Position numbers and translations under genes: made by a program. Source: Fastidiosipila sp963510375 (GTDB lineage Bacteria; Bacillota; Clostridia; Saccharofermentanales; Fastidiosipilaceae). From it: a stretch of 49,610 nt of DNA. The stretch covers positions 1-49,610 of the forward strand of contig CAUPES010000012.1 of NCBI GenBank assembly GCA_963510375.1, written 5' to 3'. Below the pieces are notes generated by a model. The model saw only the letters and a program-made list of their open reading frames with translations. It ran no database searches and was not told where the DNA came from. Below, piece by piece: positions 32,101 through 41,678 of the stretch (positions are counted from its first letter, which is position 1; the number at the start of each line of letters is the position of its first letter).

Positions 32101-33954
32101 TTGGATATCTGCACAAGTATGAATGAAATTAATGAACCTTTTTTGAATATTAAAAATGTGAGCTATATTTACGATGAAGGCTTAGAATTCGCTGAACAAG
32201 CTCTGGACAAAGTAAGTTTAAGTATCGATTTGGGACAAAAAATTGCCATTCTAGGTGAGAATGGTTCAGGCAAGTCTACTCTGGCTCATATTATTAATGC
32301 ATTAAACTTTCCACAGGAAGGTGATGTTCTTGTTTTTGGAAAATCTACTCAAACTGAGGAAGTTTTTTCAAAAATTCATCAATTAATTGGAATGGTTTTT
32401 CAAAATCCAGATAACCAAATAGTTGGAACTACAGTTGAAGAAGATGTAGCTTTTGGTCCTGAAAATCTCGCCATACCTAGGGAAGATATGTTAAAACTAG
32501 TACCGGAAGCTATTAAGAAAGTTGGTCTAGAAGGTTTAGAGTTGAGAACTCCTGCAGAATTATCTGGTGGGCAAAAACAAAAGTTAGCAATTGCTGGAAT
32601 TTTAGCTATGCAACCAAGCTGCATAATCTTAGATGAAGCTACTTCAATGTTAGATCCTAAATCTAGAAGAGAAATTTTATCCATACTTTATAAACTTAAT
32701 GAGAGATACAATATAACTATTATAAACGTTACTCACCATATGGATGAAGTGGTTGGAGTTGATCAAGTTTTTGTAATGCAGTCAGGTAAAATTGTTTTTG
32801 CAGGTAAACCAGAAGAGTTTTTTACTGAAGATTATTTATTAAAAGATGTTTCCATGAGAAAACCTGAATATGTTGAATTAAGTTCAAGATTATTTAATGA
32901 GCTACAGGAAAATCTTGAAACTGATTACTTAATAAGTCCTGAGACTGCTGCAATAAGTGTTAGTGAGCTTCTCAAGCAAGCTGAAATAGAGAAATTACAA
33001 GAAATTTTTTCTGAGTTAGAAGAAGAAAACCTATTTCCTGATACCATAAGTTATATCAATTCAATAAAAAACAATAGAGATCTTATTATTAAAGCAGAAA
33101 ATTTAAGTTTCCAATACGACAAAGATGATGACAATGCTTTTGATGCACTTATTGATATAAATTTAGATATTTATAGTGGAGAATTTATTGCTGTTTGTGG
33201 AAGTACAGGTTCAGGCAAGACGACTTTAGTACAGCATTTTAACGGATTAATTAAATTACAGGCTGGAGAGTTAAAAGTTTTTGATAAAGATTTAAGAAAT
33301 ATAGAAGATATAGCAGCTATAAGGAAAAATGTTGGAATGGTTATGCAATATCCTGAAGATCAGTTATTTGCAGAATCTATATTTGAAGATGTTGCGTTTG
33401 GTCCTAAGCAACTTGGTTTTTCTGAGAAAGAAATTACAGAGGCAGTTAATAATGCCTTGAAGATGATGGGAATGCAAGATATTGATCCTAATAAATCTCC
33501 ATTTGCTCTTTCTGGGGGACAGATGCGAAGGGTAGCTATAGCTGGTATTCTAGCAATGAAACCAAAAGTATTGATTTTAGATGAACCTGGTGCAGGCTTA
33601 GATCCCAAAGGTAAGAAAGAACTTTATAGTATTCTTAAGCACTTGCAAAAGCAAGGAGTCACAATAATTATGATTTCTCACAGTATGGAAGATGTTAGTA
33701 AATTAGCAGATAGAGTGATAGTTATGAAAGAAGCTAGGATTCAAAAATTCGCAACTGTTAAAGATGTTTTTGCTAATATGGATTTCCTAGAAGAGAGTGA
33801 ATTGGACAAGCCAGAATTAATTGGATTTGCTGAAAAATTCAAAAGTTATTACCCAGAACTTAATATGATACAGTTTAGAGTTGAAGATTTAATTAGAGAG
33901 TTACTTGAAGCTGAATTAAATTCAAGAGAAACTTGCGAAAGTTTATTTGAATAG
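32101..33954 (+). CDS. Fused energy-coupling factor ATPase (EcfA1-EcfA2), 617 aa
   Basis: Two complete ABC domains occur in one chain. Domain 1 has Walker A GENGSGKST (52-60), Q-loop FQNPDNQIVG, signature LSGGQKQKL and Walker B IILDEATSMLDP, matching EcfA1. Domain 2 has Walker A GSTGSGKTT (367-375), MQYPEDQLFAES, LSGGQMRRV and LILDEPGAGLDP, matching EcfA2. A linker of about 75 residues (250-325) joins them, and a C-terminal extension follows. With EcfT encoded next, it powers vitamin/metal uptake by S components encoded elsewhere. In most Firmicutes this locus has two separate genes. Start choice is open: TTG at 32101 or ATG at 32119, neither with a good Shine-Dalgarno. Confidence 0.94.
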   Translation: MDICTSMNEINEPFLNIKNVSYIYDEGLEFAEQALDKVSLSIDLGQKIAILGENGSGKSTLAHIINALNFPQEGDVLVFGKSTQTEEVFSKIHQLIGMVFQNPDNQIVGTTVEEDVAFGPENLAIPREDMLKLVPEAIKKVGLEGLELRTPAELSGGQKQKLAIAGILAMQPSCIILDEATSMLDPKSRREILSILYKLNERYNITIINVTHHMDEVVGVDQVFVMQSGKIVFAGKPEEFFTEDYLLKDVSMRKPEYVELSSRLFNELQENLETDYLISPETAAISVSELLKQAEIEKLQEIFSELEEENLFPDTISYINSIKNNRDLIIKAENLSFQYDKDDDNAFDALIDINLDIYSGEFIAVCGSTGSGKTTLVQHFNGLIKLQAGELKVFDKDLRNIEDIAAIRKNVGMVMQYPEDQLFAESIFEDVAFGPKQLGFSEKEITEAVNNALKMMGMQDIDPNKSPFALSGGQMRRVAIAGILAMKPKVLILDEPGAGLDPKGKKELYSILKHLQKQGVTIIMISHSMEDVSKLADRVIVMKEARIQKFATVKDVFANMDFLEESELDKPELIGFAEKFKSYYPELNMIQFRVEDLIRELLEAELNSRETCESLFE

Positions 33955-34029
33955 TAAAAAAATAGTGAAAAATGATGAGAAAATAGAGAATAAAGTCAAA
34001 CAAAAAGGATTATAAATCAGGAGATTTTC

Positions 34030-34830
34030 GTGAAACTTAATGTAATTGGAGCGTACAAAGCAGGAGATTCAGTAGTACATAAACTAGATCCTAGGATTAA
34101 GTTATGTCTATCTTTTGCATTGATGATTTTGGTGTTCTTTTTGAGATCACCATTTGCTTTAGGAATGTATGGACTGTTTACATTTACACTAGCAATATTA
34201 GCAAAAATGAACCTGAAGAGAGTTTTCACCTCGATTAAACCTATTCTTTTTATTCTTAGTTTTGCTTTCTTAATTAATATCTTCACCATACCAGGGGAAA
34301 CTATGTGGTCGTGGGGTTTTTTGAGAATAAGTAAGGAAGGTCTTATTTCTGGTATATTAGTAAGTGTGCGCCTGATTCTTCTTACTGTTCAAACTAATGT
34401 TTTGATATCTTATACAACAAGCTCATTGCTTTTAGCTGATGCGATTGAGTCACTATTGAGCCCTCTGAAAAAGCTCAATGTACCAGTCCAGGACTTTGCT
34501 CTCATGATATCAATTGCCTTAAGATTCGTACCAACTTTAGCAGAAGAAGCAGAGAAAATTATGAAAGCTCAATCTGCTCGTGGCGCTAATTATGACACAG
34601 GAAAGTTTAAAGACAAGGTCAAAGGAATGATTACGATATTAGTTCCACTTTTCGTAAATGCGGTTAAAAGATCTGAAGAGTTAGCAATAGCCTTAGAAGC
34701 TAGAGCTTATGGTATTAGTACAGTTAGGACAAAATATAAGCCTCTTAGATTAGGTTGGAATGATCTAATCTTTAGCATTTGTAGCATTGTAGTAATTTGT
34801 TTAATAGTATTTTTAGAGGTTATATTTTAA
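34030..34830 (+). CDS. ecfT: ECF transporter transmembrane component EcfT, 266 aa
   Basis: EcfT couples the ATPases to substrate-binding S components. Several membrane segments are visible. The two coupling motifs appear as SARGANYD (about residue 185) and EARAYGIS (about 225), the latter a variant of the Ala-Arg-Gly signature. DPRIKLCLSFALM near the N-terminus is typical. It starts with GTG, 6 nt after AGGAG. It is 75 bp downstream of the fused ATPase gene. No S component is in the window. Confidence 0.95.
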   Translation: MKLNVIGAYKAGDSVVHKLDPRIKLCLSFALMILVFFLRSPFALGMYGLFTFTLAILAKMNLKRVFTSIKPILFILSFAFLINIFTIPGETMWSWGFLRISKEGLISGILVSVRLILLTVQTNVLISYTTSSLLLADAIESLLSPLKKLNVPVQDFALMISIALRFVPTLAEEAEKIMKAQSARGANYDTGKFKDKVKGMITILVPLFVNAVKRSEELAIALEARAYGISTVRTKYKPLRLGWNDLIFSICSIVVICLIVFLEVIF

Positions 34831-34852
34831 GCGAACAACTTATGGAGTTTAA

Positions 34853-35746
34853 ATGATTAGTGAAGTTATAGAAAAACAGGATATGGAAGTTGATGTGGAT
34901 AAAATTGAAAAAAACACACAACCTAGTCAAGCCAAAGATAAAAGCAAGAAGAAAATAGCTTTGTTAGTACAATATGTTGGGACAAATTATGGTGGCTGGC
35001 AAAAACAAGACAATGCTCCTACTGTACAAGGCGAATTAGAAAAAGCCTTGACCCGATTATGCAAAGAACCAATCCGTCTGCAAGGTTGTAGTAGAACAGA
35101 TGCAGGAGTACATGCAAGGGTTCATATTAGTCATTTCATCAGTACTACTACAATGCCAATAGAGAAAATTCATATAGCTATGAACACGATTTTGCCAGGT
35201 GACATTACGGTTATGGATGCCAAACTCGTAGATATGAGCTTTAATGCAAGGTTTGATACTATTGGTAAAAAATATAGCTATTACATTTGGAACAACACAC
35301 ATAAGAGCGCTTTTTTGACACCTTATTCTATTCAAGAGAGTAGAGATTTGGATTTAGATGCGATGCGAGAAGCGGCTATTTATCTAGAAGGAGAACATGA
35401 TTTCCAAGGTTTTATGTCACAAGGATCACCCGTAAATTCTACAATAAGAGAACTTTTCGAAGTTAAGGTACATGGTGAGAAAGGTCAAATGATACGAATT
35501 GATGTCAAGGGCAACGCCTTTCTTTACAATATGGTTAGAATCATTGCGGGCACACTGCTTTATGTCGGCTTAGGCAAAATCAATTCTAATGATATCCCTG
35601 ATATTATCTTGAGTGGTAGAAGAGAATTAGCTGGCAAAACTTTGGCAGCCAAGGGGCTGTTCCTAGAAGAGGTTTACTACGACAATGAGTTGTTCAATGA
35701 GTGGTATAATGGAGAGCAAAATTTGGTAAAATATTTAAGTATGTAA
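34853..35746 (+). CDS. truA: tRNA pseudouridine(38-40) synthase TruA, 297 aa
   Basis: TruA makes pseudouridine at positions 38-40 of the anticodon arm. The catalytic aspartate is D83 in GCSRTDAGVHA. VQYVGTNYGGWQKQ opens the conserved core and FLYNMVRIIAGTLLYVG is near the end. About 33 charged residues precede the core, an N-terminal extension absent from most TruA proteins. GGAG precedes the ATG. Its place after ecfT is the usual Firmicutes order. Confidence 0.97.
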   Translation: MISEVIEKQDMEVDVDKIEKNTQPSQAKDKSKKKIALLVQYVGTNYGGWQKQDNAPTVQGELEKALTRLCKEPIRLQGCSRTDAGVHARVHISHFISTTTMPIEKIHIAMNTILPGDITVMDAKLVDMSFNARFDTIGKKYSYYIWNNTHKSAFLTPYSIQESRDLDLDAMREAAIYLEGEHDFQGFMSQGSPVNSTIRELFEVKVHGEKGQMIRIDVKGNAFLYNMVRIIAGTLLYVGLGKINSNDIPDIILSGRRELAGKTLAAKGLFLEEVYYDNELFNEWYNGEQNLVKYLSM

Positions 35747-35779
35747 TTTATTCAATGTCCTGAAGATGGAGGTGGAGTT

Positions 35780-37240
35780 TTGAGTAAGTGGGTAAGAAAA
35801 AATAATATGAGTCTTGTATTGGACTATTACGAACTAACTATGTCACAAGTGTACTTTAATGAGAAAAGACATGAAGACATAGTGTATTTTGATCTATTCT
35901 TTAGACGTGTGCCAGAGAATGGTGGATATGCCATAATGGCAGGTCTAGATGAAATTATAAATGCGCTGGAGAACTTTCACTTTGATGCAGAAGATATTGA
36001 ATTCTTGAGAAGTACTGGTGATTTTACTGAAGAGTTCTTGGATTATTTAACTAATTTGAATTTTTCTTGCGATATCTGGGCTATACCTGAAGGTACTGTA
36101 GTTTTCCCAGGAGAACCTCTACTTAAGGTTAGAGGTCCACTAGTTCAAGCACAGTTGATTGAAACAATGCTTTTGCTTAATATAAACCACCAAAGCTTAA
36201 TTGCGACAAAAGCGAGCCGTATAAATCATGCTGCTGAAGGTAGAGCTATTGCCGAGTTTGGTGCACGTAGAGCTCAAGGATACGATGCTTCAGTTCTTGG
36301 TGCAAGAGCTGCTTATATCGGAGGGGTTTCAAGTACATCCAGTACAATGGCAGGTGGAGTGTTTAATGTCCCAGTATCAGGAACAATGGCACATAGCTTT
36401 ATTCAATTGTATGACAACGAATATGATGCATTTGTAGATTATGCTAGATCATATCCGGATAATACAGTGCTCTTGGTAGACACTTACAATGTTTTAAAAC
36501 AAGGTATTCCTAATGCAATTAAAGTTGCAAAAGATGTGCTAGAACCAATGGGCAAACGCTTGAAGGGTATTAGAATTGACTCGGGTGATTTGACTTATTT
36601 AACACAAGAAACACGAAAGATGCTAGATGAAGCAGGTCTAGAGGATTGCAAAATAACAGTAAGTAATTCATTAGATGAGTACGCAATCAAAGATCTATAT
36701 TCTAATGGCGCAAAAATTGACTCATTTGGTGTGGGCGAAAGATTAATTACATCAAAGAGTGAACCGGTTTTTGGTGGTGTTTATAAATTAAGTGGTGTCG
36801 AAAATGAAGATGGTAGTATCCGAGCAACAATGAAAATTTCAGAGAATATTGCTAAGATTACGAATCCAGGTAGTAAAGAAGTTTATAGATTTTACGATAA
36901 TGAAACCGGTAAAGCTATAGCCGACTTAATTACACTTGCAGGAGAGAATGTAGTGGCTCAAGATTCATATGAACTATTCGATCCAAATGCCACATGGAAA
37001 CGTCAAACAGTTACTAACTTCACAGCAAGACCATTGTTGGAGAAGATCTTTGAAAATGGTGAGTTGAAATACGAGAGACCAAGTTTGAATGCGATTAAGA
37101 ACTACTGTACAAAAGAGAAGAGTACATTATGGCCATCTGTAATGCGTTTCGATTCACCACATGAATACTATGTAGACTTGTCTCAAGCCCTCTGGGACTT
37201 AAAACAAGAAATGATCCGTAAATTAACAAAGAATATATAA
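35780..37240 (+). CDS. pncB: Nicotinate phosphoribosyltransferase, 486 aa
   Basis: This enzyme converts nicotinate and PRPP to nicotinate mononucleotide in NAD salvage. DYYELTMSQVYF, the EFGARRAQGYDASVLGARAAYIGG region, IRIDSGDLTYL and SFGVGERLITSKSEPVFGGVYKL (seen in parts) fit the Gram-positive long-form family. The start is TTG, 7 nt after GGAGG, and is better supported than any nearby ATG. The gene is 33 bp after truA and is possibly co-transcribed with it. Confidence 0.95.
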   Translation: MSKWVRKNNMSLVLDYYELTMSQVYFNEKRHEDIVYFDLFFRRVPENGGYAIMAGLDEIINALENFHFDAEDIEFLRSTGDFTEEFLDYLTNLNFSCDIWAIPEGTVVFPGEPLLKVRGPLVQAQLIETMLLLNINHQSLIATKASRINHAAEGRAIAEFGARRAQGYDASVLGARAAYIGGVSSTSSTMAGGVFNVPVSGTMAHSFIQLYDNEYDAFVDYARSYPDNTVLLVDTYNVLKQGIPNAIKVAKDVLEPMGKRLKGIRIDSGDLTYLTQETRKMLDEAGLEDCKITVSNSLDEYAIKDLYSNGAKIDSFGVGERLITSKSEPVFGGVYKLSGVENEDGSIRATMKISENIAKITNPGSKEVYRFYDNETGKAIADLITLAGENVVAQDSYELFDPNATWKRQTVTNFTARPLLEKIFENGELKYERPSLNAIKNYCTKEKSTLWPSVMRFDSPHEYYVDLSQALWDLKQEMIRKLTKNI

Positions 37241-37281
37241 AAAATTCAGATAATTAACAACAAAGTTTAAGGTATAAAAAT

Positions 37282-37308
37282 TACAATATATTAGTTTTAT
37301 ATATTGTA
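37282..37308 (+). other. AT-rich hairpin in the metG leader
   Basis: A perfect 10-bp stem (TACAATATAT / ATATATTGTA) with a 7-nt loop lies just upstream of the AGGAG before metG. The 88-bp gap is too short for a T-box or SAM riboswitch. The hairpin is weak in energy and its role is unknown. Confidence 0.45.
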
Positions 37309-37328
37309 GATAGGAGTATGTAGAAGCT

Positions 37329-39332
37329 ATGACTGATGTTTTTGAAGAGAAGAAAAATTCAGATACAAATAAATTTTATTTAACAACACCAATTTACTAT
37401 CCAAGTGATAAATTACATATTGGTCACTCATATACTACTGTTGCGACAGACTGTATAGCGAGATATCAAAGATCATTGGGAAAAGACGTAATGTTCTTGA
37501 CTGGTATGGATGAACACGGACAAAAAATCCAAGAAACAGCAGAAGCTGCAGGACTTAAACCACAAGAATACGTAGATAATATGGCAGTTGGTATCAAAGA
37601 TCTTTGGAAACTGATGAATATTAGCTATGACAAATTCATTAGAACAACTGATGATTATCATGAGAAGGCAGTTCAAAAAGTATTTAAGAAGCTATATGAT
37701 CAAGGGGATATTTATAAGGGCGAATATCAAGGATGGTATTGTACTTCTTGTGAATCATTCTGGACAGAGTCCCAATTAGCGGAGGGTGGAGTTTGTCCTG
37801 ACTGTTCAGGCCCAGTCTACTTAACTAAAGAAGAATCATATTTTTTCAGATTAAGTAAATATGGAGACAAAGTTCTTGAACTTTACAAAAATCAACCTGA
37901 TTTCTTAAAACCAGATAGATCCAGAAATGAAATGATACATTTTATTGAAGAAGGTTTGGAAGATCTTGCAGTAACTCGTACTTCTTTCAATTGGGGTATT
38001 CCAGTTCCATTCGATCAAGATCACGTTATCTATGTTTGGGTTGATGCTTTGGTTAACTATATTAGTGCTTTAGGTTATCCAGAAGATAAAGATGGAAATT
38101 TTGCAAAATATTGGCCTGCCGATATTCATTTAGTAGGAAAAGAAATTGTTCGTTTCCACTGTATCATCTGGCCTGCGCTATTAATGGCTCTTGGAATTGA
38201 ACTTCCAAAGCGAGTTTTTGCTCATGGTTGGTTGTTATTAAACGATAGTAAAATGAGTAAATCCAAAGGTAATATTGTTGATCCAGTATTGCTTTGTGAA
38301 CGTTATGGTGTCGATGCAATTAGATACTTTTTACTCAGAGAAGTTAGCTTTGGATCTGATGGTAACTTTAGTAATGAAGCTTTGGTTGAGAGAATAAATT
38401 CAGACTTAGCCAATGATTTAGGTAATCTTTTAAGTCGTTCGACCGCAATGGTTAATAAATACTTTGACGGTATCTTAACAGATGAAAGAGTAGAAACTGA
38501 ATTTGATAAGTATCTAAGGGAAGTTGCTAATAAAGCAATTACTGATTCAAGAAATTATCTAGAGCAAATGCAATTTTCCCATGCGCTAGAATCAATTTGG
38601 GATCTAGTTAAGAGATCTAATAAATATATAGACGAAACTAGTCCATGGATTTTAGCAAAAACTGAAGAAGAAAGTGCTAAGTTAGCAAATGTTTTAGGAA
38701 ACTTACTAGAAGCTTTGAGAATTACAGCAATTCTATTGGAACCATTTATGCCTGATACTTCAAATGCTATCTTATCTTCTTTAGGCAAGAGTTCAGATGT
38801 AAGCTCAGACATTGAGTTTTCTGAATTTGTTACTGAATCTAAAGTTGAAACAAGTAAGCCTTTATTCCCAAGACTAGAGTTGGATAAAGAGATGGAATGG
38901 CTCGATAAAATTAATGCTGAACAAAAAGAAAAAGCAAAGGCAAGACAAGAAAAGTTAGCAAAAGTTAGAAATAAAAATGCCAGTGCTGGAGTAGCCACAA
39001 AACCTGAGATAAAATTCAATGAGTTTGAAAAGATGGAACTAGTAGTAGCAACGGTCAAAGACTGTCAAGCAGTTCCAGAAACAGATCGTCTATTACACTT
39101 CAAGCTTGAAACTTCTAATGGTGAAATTAGAGACGTTGTTTCGGGATTGTCAGAGCATTACAAGCCTGAAAATCTAATTGGAAAACAAGTTGTTCTATTA
39201 GCTAACTTAGAGCCTCGTAAAATTAAAGGAATAGTAAGCCAAGGTATGATCTTGAGTGCTGAAAATAAAGACGGCTCATTAAGTCTTTTAACTACAGATA
39301 AAGAAGTAGAGTCAGGAGCAGAAATAGGTTAA
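37329..39332 (+). CDS. metG: Methionyl-tRNA synthetase with C-terminal tRNA-binding domain, 667 aa
   Basis: This enzyme charges initiator and elongator tRNA-Met. HIGH is at 30-33, one zinc knuckle is at C138/C141/C156/C159, and KMSKS is at 308-312. The C-terminal 110 residues (from FNEFEKMELVVATVKDCQAV) form the EMAPII/Arc1p-like OB domain used for dimerisation and tRNA binding. A basic linker (about 535-560) precedes it. The length is typical for Bacillus-type MetG. The start codon is 12 nt from AGGAG, slightly long. tatD starts 1 nt after the stop, so the two are coupled. Confidence 0.98.
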   Translation: MTDVFEEKKNSDTNKFYLTTPIYYPSDKLHIGHSYTTVATDCIARYQRSLGKDVMFLTGMDEHGQKIQETAEAAGLKPQEYVDNMAVGIKDLWKLMNISYDKFIRTTDDYHEKAVQKVFKKLYDQGDIYKGEYQGWYCTSCESFWTESQLAEGGVCPDCSGPVYLTKEESYFFRLSKYGDKVLELYKNQPDFLKPDRSRNEMIHFIEEGLEDLAVTRTSFNWGIPVPFDQDHVIYVWVDALVNYISALGYPEDKDGNFAKYWPADIHLVGKEIVRFHCIIWPALLMALGIELPKRVFAHGWLLLNDSKMSKSKGNIVDPVLLCERYGVDAIRYFLLREVSFGSDGNFSNEALVERINSDLANDLGNLLSRSTAMVNKYFDGILTDERVETEFDKYLREVANKAITDSRNYLEQMQFSHALESIWDLVKRSNKYIDETSPWILAKTEEESAKLANVLGNLLEALRITAILLEPFMPDTSNAILSSLGKSSDVSSDIEFSEFVTESKVETSKPLFPRLELDKEMEWLDKINAEQKEKAKARQEKLAKVRNKNASAGVATKPEIKFNEFEKMELVVATVKDCQAVPETDRLLHFKLETSNGEIRDVVSGLSEHYKPENLIGKQVVLLANLEPRKIKGIVSQGMILSAENKDGSLSLLTTDKEVESGAEIG

Positions 39333-39333
39333 T

Positions 39334-40137
39334 ATGCTTTACGATACACACGCACATTTGAATGACCCAGTATTAATGCAAGAATTAGCTAATTATATTG
39401 AGAGTGCCAAACAAAATGGCGTGAGCTTGATTAACAATGTTGGTTATGATTTAGAAAGTTCTTTGGCAGCGGTCAAGATAACAAAAGAAAATCCTAATTG
39501 TTATGCAATTATTGGTATTCATCCTCATGATGCTGACCAGTGGAATGCAGAGAGTGAGACTATCTTTAGAGAACTACTAGAAGATAAAATATCCAATAAG
39601 ATTATAGGTATTGGTGAGATTGGTTTTGACTTGCATTTTGATGATAGGCATAGTGATGAGGTGCAGATGCACGCTTTTCTTGGGCAAATGCAACTAGCGT
39701 ATGAATATGACTTGCCTGTATCAATCCATTCGAGAGATGCAAGTGCAATAACAGAACAAGCATTAATTAATTTAGAAAATCAAGATAAACTTAAAAAAGA
39801 AAGAATTGGTGTTTTTCACTGTTATTCATATGATGTAGAATATGCAATAAAAATGAAAAGATTTGGTTTTCTTTTTGGTTTTGATGGACCAGTTACTTTT
39901 AAGAATGGAGCTGACAAAAGAGAAGTAGTTTCAGCTCTAGAGCTTGAAGATATTTTACTGGAAACAGATTGTCCGTACATGGCACCAGAACCATATAGAG
40001 GCAGAACAAATCAACCAGCATTTCTTACAGAGATTGCAAAAAAAATAGCAGAAATTAAAGATATTTCTAATGAGAAATTAGCTGAGCTTAGCACAAATAA
40101 TGGAAAAAAACTATTTGACTTAGAGAAATATATTTAA
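39334..40137 (+). CDS. tatD: TatD family metal-dependent hydrolase (DNase), 267 aa
   Basis: This is a TIM-barrel metallohydrolase with the metal ligands in order: HAH (DTHAHLND), E in GEIGFD, H in SIHSRDA, H in FHCYS and D in ETDCPYMAPEPYRG. TatD enzymes act on DNA ends, or on D-aminoacylated products in some studies. metG-tatD adjacency is a conserved arrangement in Firmicutes. The length is normal. Its start is coupled to metG. Confidence 0.96.
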   Translation: MLYDTHAHLNDPVLMQELANYIESAKQNGVSLINNVGYDLESSLAAVKITKENPNCYAIIGIHPHDADQWNAESETIFRELLEDKISNKIIGIGEIGFDLHFDDRHSDEVQMHAFLGQMQLAYEYDLPVSIHSRDASAITEQALINLENQDKLKKERIGVFHCYSYDVEYAIKMKRFGFLFGFDGPVTFKNGADKREVVSALELEDILLETDCPYMAPEPYRGRTNQPAFLTEIAKKIAEIKDISNEKLAELSTNNGKKLFDLEKYI

Positions 40138-40186
40138 GCTAATTTATTTAATAAATATTTTCTTTGAGTTTTAGAATGAGGTTATT

Positions 40187-41074
40187 ATGAAGAAAATTAA
40201 GTATATTGCATTGGCTTTAACTGTACTATTAGTAGCATGTGACGTACCAAAAGTAAAACAAGTAGAAGGTCCTGATAATCAAGGCGCAGAAAGCTCAAGT
40301 AGCACATCTAGTCAAAAAACTAGTAGTAGCACAAGCAACGCTGATACTAAAAAGTCTTCAAGCAAAAGCTCTGAGAATCATGAAAAAAATATAGATGAAT
40401 CTAAAGAGCAAGCTGGAGATGCAGATGGATCTAGACAGGAAAGCACTGTAAAAGATAATGGTAGTAGCTTAACTACGGTGCCAGCCAAAGAAGCAAAACC
40501 TGAATCATATTTTGCAGACGCATTGTTTATAGGAGATTCCAGAACGCAAAGTTTAATGCTATATGGAACTTTATACGATGCAGATTTTGTAAGTACTAGA
40601 GGATATAATACACCTCAATATTTCAGTGAAGTTGTTTCAATTAATGGTACAGAAACTACAGGTGCAGATTTTGTAGGTTCAAAACAAAATGCTTACAAGG
40701 ATGTTTACTTGATGTTAGGAACAAATGAATTGGGATATGATTTAGGTGTATTTATAGAAAACTATAGAGCAGTTATCAAAGATGTTAAGGCTAAACAAGC
40801 AAATGCAAATATTTACTTGAATGCAATTTTGCCGGTTACTAAGTCTAAAGATGACACTAATGATGTTTGGGGTGTTAAAAATTCTAATATAGTTGTATTT
40901 AACAAAGAATTAAGAAAACTTGCAGATGAAGAAGGTATTTATTTCTTGGATGCTAGTTCAGTCATTGCAAATGAAGCAGGGTATCTTCCTGAAGAAATTT
41001 CACCTGATGGGGTCCACTTTGACAAGAGTACTGTAGATAAGTGGCAAAGTTTTATCCAGACGCATGTAGCCTAA
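40187..41074 (+). CDS. SGNH/GDSL-hydrolase-like lipoprotein, 295 aa
   Basis: The signal peptide ends in a lipobox (LLVAC, lipidated C18). A Ser/Thr/Lys-rich linker of about 80 residues follows. The hydrolase domain begins near residue 108: GDS with S118 (block I), GTNE 178-181 (block III) and D274-x-x-H277 (block V) provide the catalytic set. The protein should be anchored outside the membrane, where it could remove or transfer acyl groups on a surface polymer. It lies 49 bp after tatD and heads a run of four surface-modification genes. Substrate unknown. Confidence 0.85.
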   Translation: MKKIKYIALALTVLLVACDVPKVKQVEGPDNQGAESSSSTSSQKTSSSTSNADTKKSSSKSSENHEKNIDESKEQAGDADGSRQESTVKDNGSSLTTVPAKEAKPESYFADALFIGDSRTQSLMLYGTLYDADFVSTRGYNTPQYFSEVVSINGTETTGADFVGSKQNAYKDVYLMLGTNELGYDLGVFIENYRAVIKDVKAKQANANIYLNAILPVTKSKDDTNDVWGVKNSNIVVFNKELRKLADEEGIYFLDASSVIANEAGYLPEEISPDGVHFDKSTVDKWQSFIQTHVA

Positions 41075-41125
41075 ATTGGGGTCGTTTGTAGGTAATTATA
41101 AGATTTAAGAAATAAGGAGATTATT

Positions 41126-41620
41126 ATGAAGAGAAAATTAATCAGTGTTTTATCAGTATTTGTTTTGGTGTTTACTTTAGTAGCTTGTGGAAGTAAAACA
41201 GGTCAATTGAAGAGTGGTTTAAAATTAGATGGCTTGGCAAAAAATTTATTGACAAAAATTGAATTCCAAGATAAAGACCTTGCCCCAATACCAGAAAAAA
41301 TTAGAGACAGATATATGAATCAAGTGGATTTCTCAAAGGTTAAAAATTCTGCTATCTACGCTGGTGGCGGGTTCATTGCTGAAGAAATTGCATTGTTCGA
41401 AGCTAATAGTGCAGAAGATGCTGAAGCTGTAGAGAAAGCAATTAAAAGTAGATTTGAATATTTCAAAACATCATTTGGTAACTATACACCAGAGCAATTA
41501 AAAAACTTAGAAGATCCAGTATTAATCCGAAGTGGAAACTATGTATTGAGCGTAATTTCACCTAATAACAAAGAAGCTAATAATATAGTTAAAGCTTGGA
41601 TTGACAGCAATAGTAAATAG
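41126..41620 (+). CDS. DUF4358-type lipoprotein, 164 aa
   Basis: A lipoprotein signal peptide ends at LVAC (C21). The mature part resembles the DUF4358 family of Clostridia, small extracellular lipoproteins often found near MBOAT and SGNH proteins: the pattern of a short predicted strand, then YAGGGFIAEEIALFEANS, then a helix with a charged face. No catalytic residues are recognised. AAGGAG precedes the ATG. Its place inside the acylation cluster suggests an accessory role. The family call is from memory of the pattern and should be treated as likely rather than proven. Confidence 0.7.
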   Translation: MKRKLISVLSVFVLVFTLVACGSKTGQLKSGLKLDGLAKNLLTKIEFQDKDLAPIPEKIRDRYMNQVDFSKVKNSAIYAGGGFIAEEIALFEANSAEDAEAVEKAIKSRFEYFKTSFGNYTPEQLKNLEDPVLIRSGNYVLSVISPNNKEANNIVKAWIDSNSK

Positions 41621-41678
41621 TTAGTTTTTAATTAAGCTCATAATAAAATTTTTAGTAGAAGGTTAAAAGAGGTACAAA

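Noticed and set aside
37241..37328. T-box or SAM riboswitch in front of metG
   Set aside because: The gap is only 88 bp and contains neither the T-box sequence nor a multi-stem aptamer, only one AT-rich hairpin.
38555..39058. 167-aa minus-strand frame within metG
   Set aside because: Antisense shadow of the well-conserved methionyl-tRNA synthetase C-terminal half, serine- and phenylalanine-rich as expected of reverse AT-rich coding sequence.
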